From contig BTPG01000003.1 in assembly GCA_036245525.1 (NCBI GenBank), positions 157,554,439-157,618,438 on the forward strand: DNA of 64,000 nucleotides, in the 5' to 3' direction. Both the position numbers and the translations under genes were made by a program. The notes under the pieces were generated by a model. It was not told the DNA's origin. It saw only the letters and a program-made list of their open reading frames with translations, and made no database searches. This document shows, in pieces, positions 12,801 through 27,400 of the stretch. Source of the stretch: Semisulcospira habei. Taxonomy: Eukaryota > Mollusca > Gastropoda > Semisulcospiridae. The stretch's first letter is position 1. Each line of letters begins with the position of its first letter.

Positions 12801-15411
12801 AGGACTATTCCCACCTGCATGAGACAGAGGCCAGCACGAGGCACAGATCCTCATGAGCCCCTCGTGATTGCAGGAACTGTTGAGGAAGTATGCAACTTGC
12901 AGCTGGTTAGTAGTGGTATAAAGTCATCTTCAGTACTTTGCGGAATCAAGGCGCATAATGTCAGACCTCAGCAATCATGATCGTTTTATTGCAGTGTTAA
13001 ATTTAAACAGACTTATGATAAAAAGATCCCTGGGCTGATGTCAACCTTAGCTGGTCTGTGCACGGGCCAGCTAAGTCTGACATCAGCCCGAGGACCTTTT
13101 GCTCACCGGGCATCCTTGTGGGAGATAAGAGACTGCAAGCTTTATATACAATACTGCGGTATTCTGAAGCACAGCAGACCGAGGCTGACCTGTATTGATT
13201 GTACTCTGCGATCTCGCCATGGCCACCTACTTTGAACTGCAGCATGTATCCTGTCTGCACAATGAGCTGAGTTGTGGTGAAGCTTCGCTCCCCTCCTTCT
13301 GGCGTTGTCCCCCCATCCTCTCCACCTTCCTCCGGCCATGCCAACGCCTGGTCCTGTCTGGCACACACATCTGCCACCACTGATCCATGTGGGTGGAACT
13401 CCCAGGCCCCAGGGTCATCCTGTGAGTAAACGCAAGCAGCACAATCAACGCATTCAGATCAACCTCACAAATCATTCAGGCCCAGCTCAGTAACTGATAG
13501 GTTAAAGTAAAAGATGAGTTCAGCCCAAGGACCTGTAGCTTCTTTATAGGTAGGTGGGCACTGATCTCGATATCATTGACATATACGGATTTGGTTGAAT
13601 TCTACACAGGATGAAAACATTTTCCTTCATGAATGTGCTTTTAATGTCTTCTGTGCTTTGCATCACATGTGGCGAGCCACAAGGTCAAACTCACTACAAT
13701 CTACATGCCATTCTTTTTGTTGTTGTTCAAAACCCTTGACTGAACTCTCTTGCTCAATTTCTGCAGTCATGACAAACACTACAAGATAACCCATGATAAA
13801 TCCATATCGTTATCAGATAATACTTATTCTAGTAAGACACATTGAACTATTTCACGGTCAATCTGCCGTGTGAACTATAATGTTTTGCGAGGACACCTCC
13901 CAAAGTTTTACATTTTGACCTGAACTGCCTTGCACTGTTTTATAGAGCCACTGGGTGCATTAACCCATTTAGCCCCAACACCCTGCAGCAGGAGATGGAT
14001 TGATCATGATAATTCAAGGGTAGTGCCAGATGAGCTTGGCGCCTGAAGGCGCCAAGCTCATCTGGCACTACCCTTGAATTATCATGATCAATCCATTTAC
14101 TGCAACTGGTAAATAGTCATTTGATAACACCTCCAAACTTGCGGCCATGGAGTTATATGGGTTAATCCTTTTCGGGCCTACTGAGAGAACATGAACACAA
14201 TGCAGCAGCATAGATCCTCATGAGCCCCCACAGTTGCAGGGTCTCATGAGGAACTACGCCTCTTGGTGAAACCATTCTGTATTCATGTTCCTTTGACAGC
14301 AGGGGATGTGTGATGTTGAAATTACGATGATTTCAAAACACAATCTGTGTTCACTGGTGGTGAAGGGGTAAAAAAAAGTAGGCTCCCCAGTGGCAAGACC
14401 TCTTCAGGCCCCAGTACAGCCGCAGTGGGCCCGCGCACAGTCATGTGTGGACCCACTGCAGCCTGGCATGGGCCCGATGACCTTTGCTTACTGGGCTACA
14501 ATTCAGTCTGTTGACAAGTTTGAGAGCGGGGTATTGACACACTTGTTACCTGCTGTGGAGTGTCGCCGTCGAAGGGCTGTGTGAAGGAGCTGGGGTTGAT
14601 CTCACGTCCCCCAATCATCACGTCGTCAATGGCCCACTGGGGGCGGGGTTTGCCAGAGGGGGTGGGGGGCTGCCACCAGCGCAGGCGTGTGCTGTGGGTG
14701 CGGGCGTGTTGGGGGAGGGGAACGTAGTCTGTGTGGGGGGTCAGGTAGCGCAGGTGGTCCAGCACATGCAGGGGCAGCCAGTGGATACCTGGACATGCAG
14801 CAGTAATACCACAGTACCAGTACAGACATCATCTGTATTTCCTGACGTACATATTTCTGGCAGTCAGCATCTTTTTCCACCTGTGATATCTTTTTTATGT
14901 ACATTTGTGATGTTGTGTGTGGTGTGATACAAATGTTATCAGCCATAGTTAGCTCAACCATCAGGCTTAGTGTGTTTTCAGAAAGAGAAGTAGCAAGACC
15001 CTTTGTTGACATAATGCGCCACAAATAGCCAAAGTGTTAACCCATTTAACCCCAAGGTAGCATTTTCCAAAAGTTTTGAGGTGTCGCCAACCAACATTGT
15101 ACCAGTAGCAGGAGATGGATCGACCATAATTCAAGGGTAGTGCCAGATTTGCTTGGCGCCTAATGCCACCAAGCTAATCTGGCACTGCCCTTGAATTATC
15201 ATGGTCAATCCATTTCCTGCTGTAGGGCGTTGCGGCTAAAAGGGTTAACTGCCTGATATTGATGCTGGTAAGTGTCGCACTGTTTTCAACTGTGGTACCT
15301 ACCCCCATCAGTGGAGTACTGGAGGTAGACATTGTGGTCACTGTTGTCTGGCCGCACACAGCCACTGACACCACTGGAGCCACCAATTAGGGCTGTGTAC
15401 ATCACAAACCT

Positions 15412-15467
<56 letters not shown>

Positions 15468-18400
15468 CTACTTTATTATAAGGTAACGTGCTGGTAACCG
15501 ATTCTAAGTTGTGTGGTGACAATGGAAGAACATTACCTGTCATAGTTATATTCCATGAGACAAATCATTATCTTGGTGAAAATTTACAGCATGAAATTAG
15601 TGCACTGAAAATCTCTTGCATCCAGGGGACATATTAGCTGTACATGTACTTCCAATACGTCCGTGGCAATTCAGCGCATAAGGGATTTAACCCTGCAGAG
15701 TAGGGTATCAAACAGCGACCCTGTACACATCACGTGCACTTCAAAAGCATTCATGGGTGACAGTGCGAAATATTGAAAAGACTGAACACGGTCCATGACA
15801 GGGCTAGCAAGAGACATAAATTCACTGAGCCCCTGTGGATGCAGGGTCTCTCATGAAAATTTATGCCTCTTGCAGATGGAACAGTCTGGCTGAAGGACTG
15901 CTCTGTCTGAACCAAAAATCTGTACTTCAGCTTTTTGGGATTTTGAAAAAGCTGAATCAGCCTCTAGGACTGAAGACTGTCACCTATGAGCATTTGACCG
16001 TTGGCTAACTAAGCACACTGTGTCCATAAACGCCAGACTATAATTTAGCTTTTGAGAGTGATGATAAATGGTTGTGAGTATTACCTCGCATGCATGGCTT
16101 TGAGAAAGTACTGAGCAATCACGCCAAAATTAGAAACCCTCAGACATGACAGTGAACTAGAGCCGTCCTCCATAAGGACAATAGAACAGAATTAACCTGG
16201 AAAATGTGCTGTTGTGCCCTCCAACACCAATTTGTACCTGTACAAATCCAAGTCTACAGTGTCCAGCACCATAAGAGCCGCTAACAGCACAGGGGGGTGG
16301 GGGGGTGGGTGGGGGTGGGGGTGGGGTGGGGTGAAGGTTGAGCTTGGGTGTGGGATCTGGTTTACCAGATCCCACACCCAAGCTCAACCTTCACCCCAAC
16401 CCCCCTCCCCCTTCTACAAACACACACACATACACAGTTCTGTATCTACCTGGCGTTGCGCAGATCCAAGTCTATGGTAGCTGCCTGTCGGGCACCTGAG
16501 AGGGGGAAGACAAGGGCCTTGTCGGCGACCAGCACCTGACACGGGTCCTGTACCCCTCCCCCCTGTACCAACCCCCACAGACCTCTGTTGATTGATGTGT
16601 CCGGGAATGTGTCACGTAGCTGGGTCTGTACGACAAACACGAAACAAAGCTATTATTGATTGACAATGGCTGACATTGCATTGGCTACGGCCATGTAGGA
16701 GACAAAATCTGGGACATCATCATTTGTTCCAAAAATACTGTCAGGCTGATGCTGACCGCAGCTGACCTGCACACAGTCAACATCAGCCCAACAACCTTTC
16801 AGATGTGGGTGAGACAATTCCAGCTGACATTTGACATTTTTGCTGTGCGCAGGCCAACTACAGCTCACGACAGCCTGATGACCTTATAGTTCACTGGTTG
16901 TAAGCAATGTTTTCTCCATAGAAAACTGTGATATTCAGTGCCATCAGCGGGGTACAGATTGACCACAACACATGGTACCAAGCTAATAAGGCACTACCTT
17001 TGACCTATCATGCTTAATCTTCCACCAACAATCTGTATTTCACGTTGACAGGCAAATGAAATATGTAAACTGGCTCTGAAACTGAAAGAAGCTATTTCAA
17101 CATTGACAAAAGTATTAAAACAAATATTTTACTTCAAAAATTGTATTACTACATCGTTCAGGCATGTTTATACTGGAACTGATTTCTCACAAACAACTAA
17201 TTATTGTTGGCAGGTCCCAGACTAATGGATTTTTTTAAAAGGGTCACCGGCCATATTGTCTGGCTATCAAAACTGCTGTATCATGGGCGATCAACATCCT
17301 GTTGTAGAGTGTAAGTGGTGGATCTATTACCCGGCCACTGTACAAAAATAATGACTGTTCATGAAGTGTATCGATGTACCCCAGTAGCAAAACATCTTCG
17401 GGACCACGATTGCCACAGTGGGCCAGCGCACAGCTGTCATGGGCCTGAGGGCCTTTGCTTACTGGGTACAGTGTCTGCCTCTTCTGCCTCATTGTCACTT
17501 GTGCCGCACCTCGCATCAGCAAAGCCAGCCAAGCCCTGGGTCGCCTGCGCACTCGTGTGTTGAATAACAACAATGTCAAGCTTTCCACCAAGATCAAAGT
17601 CTACAAGGCAGTAGTTCTCCCCAGCCTCCTCTACGGCTGTGAGTCATGGACGCTGTACAGAAAGCACCTCAAGCAGCTTGAACATTTCCACATGAGATCC
17701 CTGTGCTCACTCATTGGCATCAAATGGCAAGACAAGGTGACAAACCTGGAAGTCGTGGACAATGCTGGCTTAGTGAATGTTGAAGCCTTGATCTTAAAGA
17801 CACAACTCCGCTGGACAGGTCATGTCATACGCATGGATGATTCTCGCATGCCACGCCAACTCCTGTATGGTGCACTCTCAAAAGGCCATAGGAAGCAAGG
17901 ACGGTCAAAGAAACGCTTCAAAGACTGCATAAGAGACAGCCTCAAGCACTGCGTCTTCCCGGTAAAGGAACGTGAAACACAAGCACAAGATAGATCCGGC
18001 TGGCGTGCCGCTACCAGGAAAGCCTGCACGCTCTTTGAACACAATCGGCGCGAACGGATCACCAGTGCCAGAGCTCGCAGAAAGACAGCGTCGACTCTCC
18101 CCACAGCTACGTTCCAGTGCCCCCATTGCCCTCGCAGGTGTGGCTCCAGGATTGGCTTGGCCAGCCACACCCGCACCCACAAATAGAAGTCATGCACAAT
18201 GATGACATCATTGGTTTCGATGGTCTACCCATTACACAGTGTTTGCCTCTTCTATTCATTGTCACTTGTGCGTTGGATGTCACTCCTGATTGTTGATGTC
18301 AACAGTTGATGTCACTCGTGGTGATGGATGTCACTCCTGATTGTGGATGTCAACAGCTGATGTCACTCGTGATGGATGTCACTCATGAAAATGGACATTG

Positions 18401-21400
18401 TTTATGACAGTGGAACAGAAGTGGCTGATACAATAAATCGATGCATGTCATGGAAAAAAAGAATGGCAAGGCCCTCGTGGCGCACGTCCATGACTGTGAC
18501 ACAGTCGTCAGACCTGTCACCTTGACAAAAGGTCATTCAAGCGAGCAAGTGTTAAAGTGTCTTGATGTAATTAGAGAGGTTCATCATAGAAAATAAAAGT
18601 CCTGCATTTTGTCAACATATGAAATTTTCATTCATATACTGAACTGACCTCCCTACTGACCACCCCATACCTTTGACCTTTATGACTGGTCAACCAAACT
18701 ACTCTTGTGCCAAGTTCGATTGAACAATTTGCAAAAAGGCAACCAAACCCCCCCCCCCCCCCCCCCCTGCCCTCTCCATCCAGCATTCTGTCCATTTTAC
18801 CCAGATATGTTGACTTATGACCCTTAACCTTTCAGAGGGGTCAGCCAAATTAGTATGCATTATAAGGTCCTATCTTCAGGTGTCTCTGTACCAAGTTTGG
18901 TTTCAAAGTTTTAAATAGTATTTGAGAAAACATTACTTTTTATATGTCAATTGGACAATTTATTTATTGATCCGATGTAACCTTGACCTATCGAGAGAGG
19001 TCACTCAAACTGGTATGTCACGTCTAGAAAAGGTCTTGCTACAAAGTATACCTGTGCCAAGTTTGAAGTTTCTGGATTGAATTATAGTTTCTGAGAAAAT
19101 GCCAATGATAAGGTTTACCACAGACAGACAGATGATGGATAGTCGATAGATGGACAGAAAATGGATGACCCATTACACAGACTCATTTTTAAGTCCCTTG
19201 GCTAAACTTCTAACAATTGAAGTAACAAGATAAAAATTACATCATGTCTAGTTACACTAACCTCGCTGCTGAATGTACATTTGGTGGGAAGCGCCGTATG
19301 TGCATATTATGTATGTGCGTATGTATGTATGTGTGTATGTATGTATGTATGTGTGTATGTATGTAAACAAGAGAATATCCAATATTTCTTTACACACAAG
19401 TTTGAAACTTGGCGAAATACTTTCTTAAGTGGGTGGCTAAGAGAGCCTCCGAGCATATTATAATTGAATGTCTCATTGAAGACATAAACAACCGTTCATA
19501 GGAAGTCGGGTGACCCAGATTAGAGTCCGTAATTTTTGTCATATTTACTTGAACTTTTGCATATAGCTAGTTTGGAGAAAGACATTGGATGAGTTCGTTA
19601 GTCAGCTTTGTATCCTTTCAACTTCTTTAGTAAAAATTAATTCTTTCCAGAAAAGAATTTTTAAAACACTAAAAAAAAAACTTTACTTCTAGAGAAAGTC
19701 TGACAGTGGCGGTGACGTAAAAGAGGCAACTCCATCACCACGCAGACAGACATAATACTCTATATATGACGTCATTCTCTTTCACGCGCGCGGCTCTCTC
19801 TCTCTCTCTCTCTCACACAACATGCACGCATCTCCAGGAGGAATAGATCCTCATGCGCCCTCCAGGCACATGAGGATCTACGCCTCTTGGAGATGTTTGG
19901 AGCGCACGCACGCACTAACACGCACACACACATCGACACGCTTTCAGAAGAGCATGCAGGTGACCCGTGTACTTAAAGTCAACCTGCTTTCACACAAATG
20001 ATAGCAAGACTGAAATTGGACTGTGAAGTTCTAGTTTTGTCATCATTTTCTCAAGCCTATGAAGCGAAAGTGAAACTCATATCACGTAAAATATAAAATT
20101 ACGTAAAAACTAAAACTTACGTGATGACAAATGACGTTTGACAAATCAATGACGTATATGTCCTGCACCCCTTATTGAACTCACTGACGCATTGGCAGAT
20201 CTGCGAGACTTTTTCAATAGGAGATAATTCAACATCAGAATCAGGTCAAAGACAAAAGGTAGAGACCATTGACAGCGAGGACTGCTCTCATATAGAAGGG
20301 ACTTTGTGGGTTATGGTTCATTCCACCTTGTTTCTATCTCATGTGAGACAAAAATTCATTTTTCTTTAAAAGGTATTTTTTCGAAAAATACTTACCGATG
20401 ACATGACTGAATGGAAGTGTCTACTACTTACTCATTCTAGCCTAAGAGCCAGTTGTGTTAAAACACGACCCGGGAGGCACTCGGGGAACCCCGAGGGGAC
20501 CAAGAGTTGTCTCCCTATACCCACCACCCGGAAGCCGGGTACCCATAATCCCTCAGTCAGGATACTTAGCGCACCAGCGGCAAGCGGGGCAGGTGGGAGG
20601 GTCGTTTGAGTCATGTCATCAGTAAGTATTTTTCGAAAAAATACCTTTTAAAGAAAAATGAATTTGTTTCTTCAAAAACATTACCGATGACATGACTGAA
20701 TGGAAGATTTGCGAATAGGAGGTGGGTGCCGCGCTCCAGCACACCTTAGGGCCCAAGGGCCGTCCTCCGTAACGCAAACTCCCGACGACCCTAGGTAGGT
20801 GAATACCTACGGTGCTGAGGCGCCAGGAGGGAGTTGTGCCCCCCACAAAAGGCCCCCACCAGAGCGAGGAGTCTCGCTGGCCTGGCAGAACTCTGCGATC
20901 GAGGCGGGCGAAGTCATCCTGCCCGCCAGCCTCCAGTAGCCACGAAGTGTAAGACAGTACAGTTCCTGACGAATGTGACATTCGTGGCCATGCAAGTGCC
21001 TTGATAACGTAACTGCAGCCTCTAACCTCCCTGAGGGAGGGGTCCTGTAATTCAGAACGTATGACTGAGCGTAGCCAGGAAGAACGTCCGGCCTGTCCGA
21101 AGGTCAGAGGGTTGGACCTCGAGAAGAATCATGGCAGTGGGAAGCGTAGCTGGCGCAGCTGGGCTTAGAGACGACTAAAGGTGAGTAGATCCGACTTCCG
21201 TGTAGTGGCTAGGCCATCCAACCACGAGCACAGCCGAAGCGGTACCACCTGTCCGAAGTCCGGCACCCCCCGGGCGCCCGAAGAGAGTTGTCGAGATGGT
21301 TATCCCCCAGGGAGAAGGGGCTGCGCCTTGGTTCCCCAGTGTCCATGTTGGTTGAGAACCCCCGGTGAGTCCAACGGACTGCAGCTCCAGAAGCGGTGAC

Positions 21401-24400
21401 TCCTCCTTCGTAGGTGAACCGAGGCACTCTGGAGTCCGAGAGCACGGATACCAGGAGACAAGGGTCGGCAGATCCGGAAGAAGTCGAAGTCCAAGATCCG
21501 GAGGTGGAGCCGAGGACCACCTGCGAGGACCGCATCCTATCGCCGGCCTGGTGCAAGGGCAAGTGTAAGCAAAGCCAAGGTCCTAGTAGCATCATCCGGC
21601 AGCTCACCGCACTGAAGTCCAGGAGCTCCCAAGAACTGAACCAGCAGAGTCGTCAGCACAGGGGTTCTACCGCGGCAGGTCGACCTGCAGGGCGCCAGGA
21701 GACGTTGACGTGGAGAACTAAGGCTAGGGTCAGGAACTCCCCAATCCCACATAGCATAGAGCGTTACGGACGAGCAAGGTCATCTAGTCGAACGGTAGAG
21801 CCAAGAGCGGAACCACAGCAGGCTGGGCAGATGAACTCCTGTGACCACCCGAGAACCAGACTTGCCGAGGGAAGCCAAACAGCCGGGAACTCCATGGGGG
21901 GTGAAGCACGAAGATCCGTGGACCGAGAGAAGAATGGTAGTTGTAGCGCGGTCACGAAGTCCGGAAGCCGCGGCCAAACTCCTAGCTGTACCCCAGAGTG
22001 CAGCCTTGGAGACAGAAGCCGAAGCGCTAGCAGACCTGTTTACCACCTGGGTGAAGTCTGAGAATTTCCAACCGACTAAGTGTAATTTGGACCTCAAGCG
22101 TAAAAATCACAAGCCAGTGAGTAGTCGGATCTCAAAGTGTAAAATGTAAAAGTGTCTAACCGTGGACATGTAAGTGTACCCCAAGGCAAAAATGTGTGCT
22201 ATAACCCCACCGTGTAGGTAAACAGGTCTGAGCTAGGCGAAGAGCGACAGCGTCCTCCCTGAAGAAACACCGGAGAGGGGGAACACGAAGCAGGCGAACC
22301 CGTCTGCAGCGAGGGGAATCCTGATCCATCGAACGATGAGTGGAGAAGGTCCTCCTATGATCTCGCGAAGGAGAGCGAGAACGGCGAGCAGAATCCCGGT
22401 GTCTACGCTTTTTGCCAACAGGAGGTTCCGGACGAGTGCGTGTAAGTCTCTGTGAACCAGGCTCTTGGGAGAGGCGGGTTTCTTGCCGGCAAGGGGACCC
22501 CCAGCGGGATCCCGGCGGCTTCCTTAGAGACGAGTGGGGACCGAAAGTGGACGAGGGACGCCAAGTGCGTCTCTCCGAACCAGGCTCTGGGGAGAGGCGG
22601 GTTTTCTGCTTCTTAAACAGCTGTGTCCGGGCGCGCTCTCTCCTGGAGGCGGCCTCGATGGTCGAACTCCCACCCCGTGCACTAATCCGTTGAATACTCA
22701 GTGGCGTCTTCTGTGTCGGATCAAGTTGGTCTCGCGCGTCCGGTGCCGAGGGCACAGCGGAAGGCGTCTCGACAATCTGCAAAGCACCAGAGGGCGTAGG
22801 GCGCTCCCTCCTATAAAAGCTCCAGAGATTAGACCAACGCAGCTCCGGCCAGGTAGCACAGACGTCACAAGAGTGGTCGGAAGCACACCCAGCGCACAGG
22901 AGACAGACTGTATGGATATCCGACGGCCACTGGAAGCCTCCGCATTGTGTGCCCGTCATCAGTAGGCCACTCTCAGTCGGAGCGGTAACTCTCCAAACTG
23001 GCCTCTGAGCGGCGAGTTCTCTGCTTCTGTAGAAGGCTTACTAGTCCGGGCGTGTTCCCTCCTGCGGCCTCAAAGTCCAAAGAATCTGGCGTGGCGTCTT
23101 CTCCACAGGGTCGTCCTGGTCTCGAGCGTTCGGTGCCAAGGCCCGTAGGATGGCATATCGACTGGTATCGAAGCACAAGCTGGCGTCGGTCTCTCGCGTC
23201 TGTAAGGCCCCAAGGCTGTGAACATCGCAGCTCCAGTCAGGTGGAACAGACGTCACGAGCGTGGTCGGCGGCACATCCTGTGCATAGGAGACCAGACCTA
23301 GTGGTTGTCCGACGGCCACTGGAACAACGCGTTGCGTGCCATATATCCGGAGGCCCCTCTCCATTGGGACGTAACAGGGTCCTTTCCTTCGAAGCACAAC
23401 AGGCGTCAGCGTTCCCGTCTGTGACGTTCCCACGCTGCCATCAGTGTCGCTGCGGCCAGGTGGCACAGTCATCACAAAGTGGTAGAAGGCACCTCCAGCG
23501 TCGGAAAAAAAGGCCTAGTCACCAACTGGTCGCTGTCGCCTGGACACGAAGAACACACTCACCAGTAGCAGCCGGGCTGGTGCTTACTGCCGAGAAGCTG
23601 CTTAGTCCCCTCATGGCGGTAGTGTACAGTATCGTCCCGACGACGTCGGATGTGTGCGAAAAATCTCTCCGAGCGGGCCTAAGAGGCGTGCTCTCTCTGC
23701 CAGCAAGAGGACCCCCCCTCCCCCGGTCTCCTGGAGATGAGCGGGGACCGAAAAGGACAAGGGACGACGTGTGCCGTGTCTCTGGAACAATACCCAGGAA
23801 GGCGAGTTCTCTCCTTGAAGGGAGGCTGTCCATGCGCGCTCCCCCTGGAAGCGGTCTCCACGATCCACCCGCTTGTGCACTAGTCGTGACGTCCGGTGTG
23901 GCTTCTCTCCCAGGTCGGTCCGATGCCGTGCGGAAGACCCGCAGTGTCCGGAATGCGCCTAACCAGGTGCCTATCGCTTGTGGCCGTACACCCATAGCTG
24001 ATGGCCACGCCGCTCAGCACAAGCAAAGAAGGTGTCGTAAGCACGGTCGGCGGCGTATCCGGTGCAGAGGCGACAGACCCCTAGGAACTGAACCAGCCAC
24101 TGTCATCTGTCCACCCTGTGAATGGGCGAGCAGCACGTCCCTGCAACAGATAACACACCCGAAGGCACGCGGGCGAGTCCTGCGGGACTACACCACGAAA
24201 CGGCTAGCCTTCGTAACGACAAAAAACACAAGCACAAAAGTGAGGTACCAATCTGTCACGCCTGCACGCCAGCAGTGCAGTAAGGAGGTTGACTCACTGC
24301 CGCTCAAGCGCTAGGGTGAGAACCGCAACATATGTACCAAAAGTCAAACATGTCATGCCAGAACGGTATAAAAGGCGTCAGGCCCCAAACATCACTAAAG

Positions 24401-27400
24401 GGTGACGGCGTGTAGAAAAAAAACCACCGGCCACATGCTGTACAACAACTCAACACGCAGTGACAAGCAAAGGCAAGAACAACAACTGGGATAGTAAAAT
24501 CATCACTTAATGGGGACATGGCACGTGGCCCCACCCAGCGAAGGAGCGTAAAAATCCCAAGCTGCCCGCCGTAAAGTATATTCACTCTATAGGTACGTGA
24601 GTACTTGTCTACAGCATACGCATGCGTATGCGAGTTCTGAGTGTGCGCTTAATTCATCAACCATCCCAAGATTAGCGCGCTAAAATTACAGCAATCATCA
24701 CTCTTATCTATACAACCACTCAAGCAAGTGATACCAGAAAAGGCAAGAAACAGGAGCTGGCACAGAACAATACTACGCAATGTTGACAAGGCGTGACACA
24801 AGCTGTCCCGCCAAGCTAATCAAGCCATGGAGTAAGAAGATACTCCAACCCAAGGTACAAATGCGTAGTGCGTAGGTCAGCGTCGCAACAAAACACCGAA
24901 GGTGAGTGGGCGCGGGCGTGAGGGGCCCCGCCAAGCTAAGAGTTGCGAAATTTGGCGCGCCAACTACAGTCAGAAGAAGACGACAATCTTCGTACCTGCT
25001 CAACCAGTGCCCAGCCCGGGAACCGGCCGAGGGTCAACCCAGCTACCTTACCTCTCCGTCGAAGGGGAGGGGGGGGGGGGGAGAAGTCCAAACCCGCCTG
25101 GCACGACCGGCGAAGCTCACCGCACAGCCCATGGCCACCAGAGGTCGAAAGCGTAGCCGCCAAGAAGTGGGGACGAAAAAGCCACGCAGCAGCACAGGCA
25201 GGGCCGACGAATCGATCCTATCTCCCATAACTCTTCATCCCTTCTCTTCATACTCCATCACCAAAGTCCGAAAGACCAGCGAACCGGTCGAAAAACCGAA
25301 GTCCGTAGGCTAGAGCAGTAGAGCAACACGTCCGTTCGTGCGCCTAAGTAGACTTGACTGGGGGATTATGGGTACCCGGCTTCCGGGTGGTGGGTATAGG
25401 GAGACAACTCTTGGTCCCCTCGGGGTTCCCCGAGTGCCTCCCGGGTTGTGTTTTAACACAACTGGCTCTTAGGCTAGAATGAGTAAGTAGTAGACACTTC
25501 CATTCAGTCATGTCATCGGTAATGGTTTTGAAGAAACAAACGCATTTGTCAACCCCAGTTTTGCTATTGAGTCCATATGTAATGCTGCCTGACCTGCCCC
25601 TCGACATTTATCAGCTGACTACAGTCGTTGCCAGTGTATCCCTCATCACAGTAGCAATCTGGGAATTGGCAGAATCCATGACCACCACAGTAGTTGGGAC
25701 AGGCCTGGCCAACGTACACGTCCTTGATGCTCCACTGGCTGGGCTCTGGGGAACTGTCTGGCAGCTGCTGCCACCGGAAGCGCGTGCCACTGTGACAGCA
25801 ACCAGCTCTCACTCAGGCATGTACACAGTTCACACACATTCAACAACAACTACAATTTCACCCTTTTAGCCCTAGATCCCTACAGCAGGATATGGCTTGA
25901 CCATGATAATTCAAGGGTAGTGCCAGATCAGCTTGGCACCCTACTCTGGCACTACCCTTGAATTATCATGGTCAGGCCATCTCCTGCAACTGGTACACAG
26001 TCGTTAGGCAACACCTCCAAAACTTGAGAAATGGGACCTTGGGGCTAAAAGGGTTAAGGTGTTTTAACCCATTACATCCTGAGGCTCATTTTGTAAAATT
26101 TGCATATTGTCCTAAGAAGGCTACATTACAAATTAGGAGGTACATCAAACTACATCAAACTGTTTTAGTTCTAAGGTGGTGCCAGAATCGCTTGGCGCCT
26201 CAGGTGCCAAGCTATTCTGGCACCACCCTTGAACTATCATTCAAATTTATTTAAAGCAATGGTTGTATCAGGATGAAAAGGGTTAAATCTAATCAGAAAA
26301 AGTGGGAGACTACTTTTCAAGTATAATATACTTAGTGGTTCAGGCTTAACTCAAGCAAAGTGAGTTTACAAACTACCAAATCAAACTACCAAATATTTGT
26401 TTACATTGGCAAACATAAGGTATATAATGCATGAACAGATGCACACACACACACGTCCATGCTTAAATGAGTTCCACTACTTCACTACATTTTGGATGTA
26501 CAAACACTAACAAAGAAAGGTGATTACCCTATTTTTGCTAGAGATTAATCAAAGCATGACCATGTGATATTCAATAATTCCAACCTTTTTTTTTTTTTTT
26601 TTGTTATTGGGGTTTACCACCAACCCATCAATAAAGACAGTGAAAACTCAAATTTTGCTGTCCTGACCACTCACTTGGATGATGCAAGGCCATCAAGTGG
26701 CCAGACAGCCCTCTCCCATGTGGGCCAGGTGTGGGGGTACACCAGGCTAGGCATGCTGGGACAAGCAGGGGCAGTGCATGGGGTGTGCAGGTAGTGCCAG
26801 GTGAGGCCGTGGTCGGTGGAATACTGGACGTGGACGGGCGGAAGGGAGGCGTTGTGTCCACAGCCTATGTTGATGAGGTACTGCAGCATGTATCCGTCCC
26901 CTACGTACACCTCACGTGACACCAGCTGTGACCACTCCTCATGCTGTGTCGAGCCCACTGCCACATCCTTCTCACTGCAGTAATCACCAACCTTCAAACA
27001 CATATTAACCCTTTGCGTGTCGGTAGCAGTTTTAGTTGCGATGATTCCTGTAGGAATCATCACGACTAAAACTGCTACCGACACGCAAAGGTTTAACTTA
27101 TCATTATCTGGGACCGTTCCCCGTACTGTGTTGTGCCCACAGCCACGCCCTACTCACCACAGCTATGACCAAATGTCACATACAATTAACATACTGTTAT
27201 CTAGGACCACTCCCCATCCCATGTTGCGCTTCCACCCACCACACACAATCAATAAATATCATTGTCTAGCTGAGACCATTCCCTGTCCTGTGTCGCGCCC
27301 ACAGCCATGTCCTGCTCACCACAGTAATGACAAACCTTCACATTACTGTCTAAAACCACTTTCCATCTTACGTTGTGCCCACAGCTATGTCCTGCTCACC

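Larger units (their letters stand above)
20352..25540 (-). mobile_element. DIRS-2: DIRS-type retrotransposon, internally rearranged
   Basis: Complete termini: left end AAATTCATTTTTC at 20352, right end GAAGAAACAAA at 25540, with long inverted repeats sharing ACTGAATGGAAGTGTCTAC. The internal complementary region is at 20612-20706. Between them only a decayed recombinase end (about 20790-20965) and several decayed copies of the gag Cys/His cluster (22.8-24.2 kb) are recognisable. No RT motif was found. It is non-autonomous. It lies in the 9-kb intron between exons 12 and 13. Confidence 0.88.

Noticed and set aside
22534..22965. 143-codon plus-strand frame
   Set aside because: Opposite strand of the DIRS-2 gag start; no independent support.
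23052..24314. 420-codon open frame on the plus strand
   Set aside because: It lies antisense to the repeated gag region of DIRS-2, with Arg/Ser/Pro-biased translation and no domain; a GC-rich shadow frame.
25622..25623. Alternative donor GACT/GTAGTC for reelin exon 12
   Set aside because: Leaves exon 12 in phase 1, which cannot join exon 13; the donor CAG/GTCAGG at 25593 joins in phase 0.
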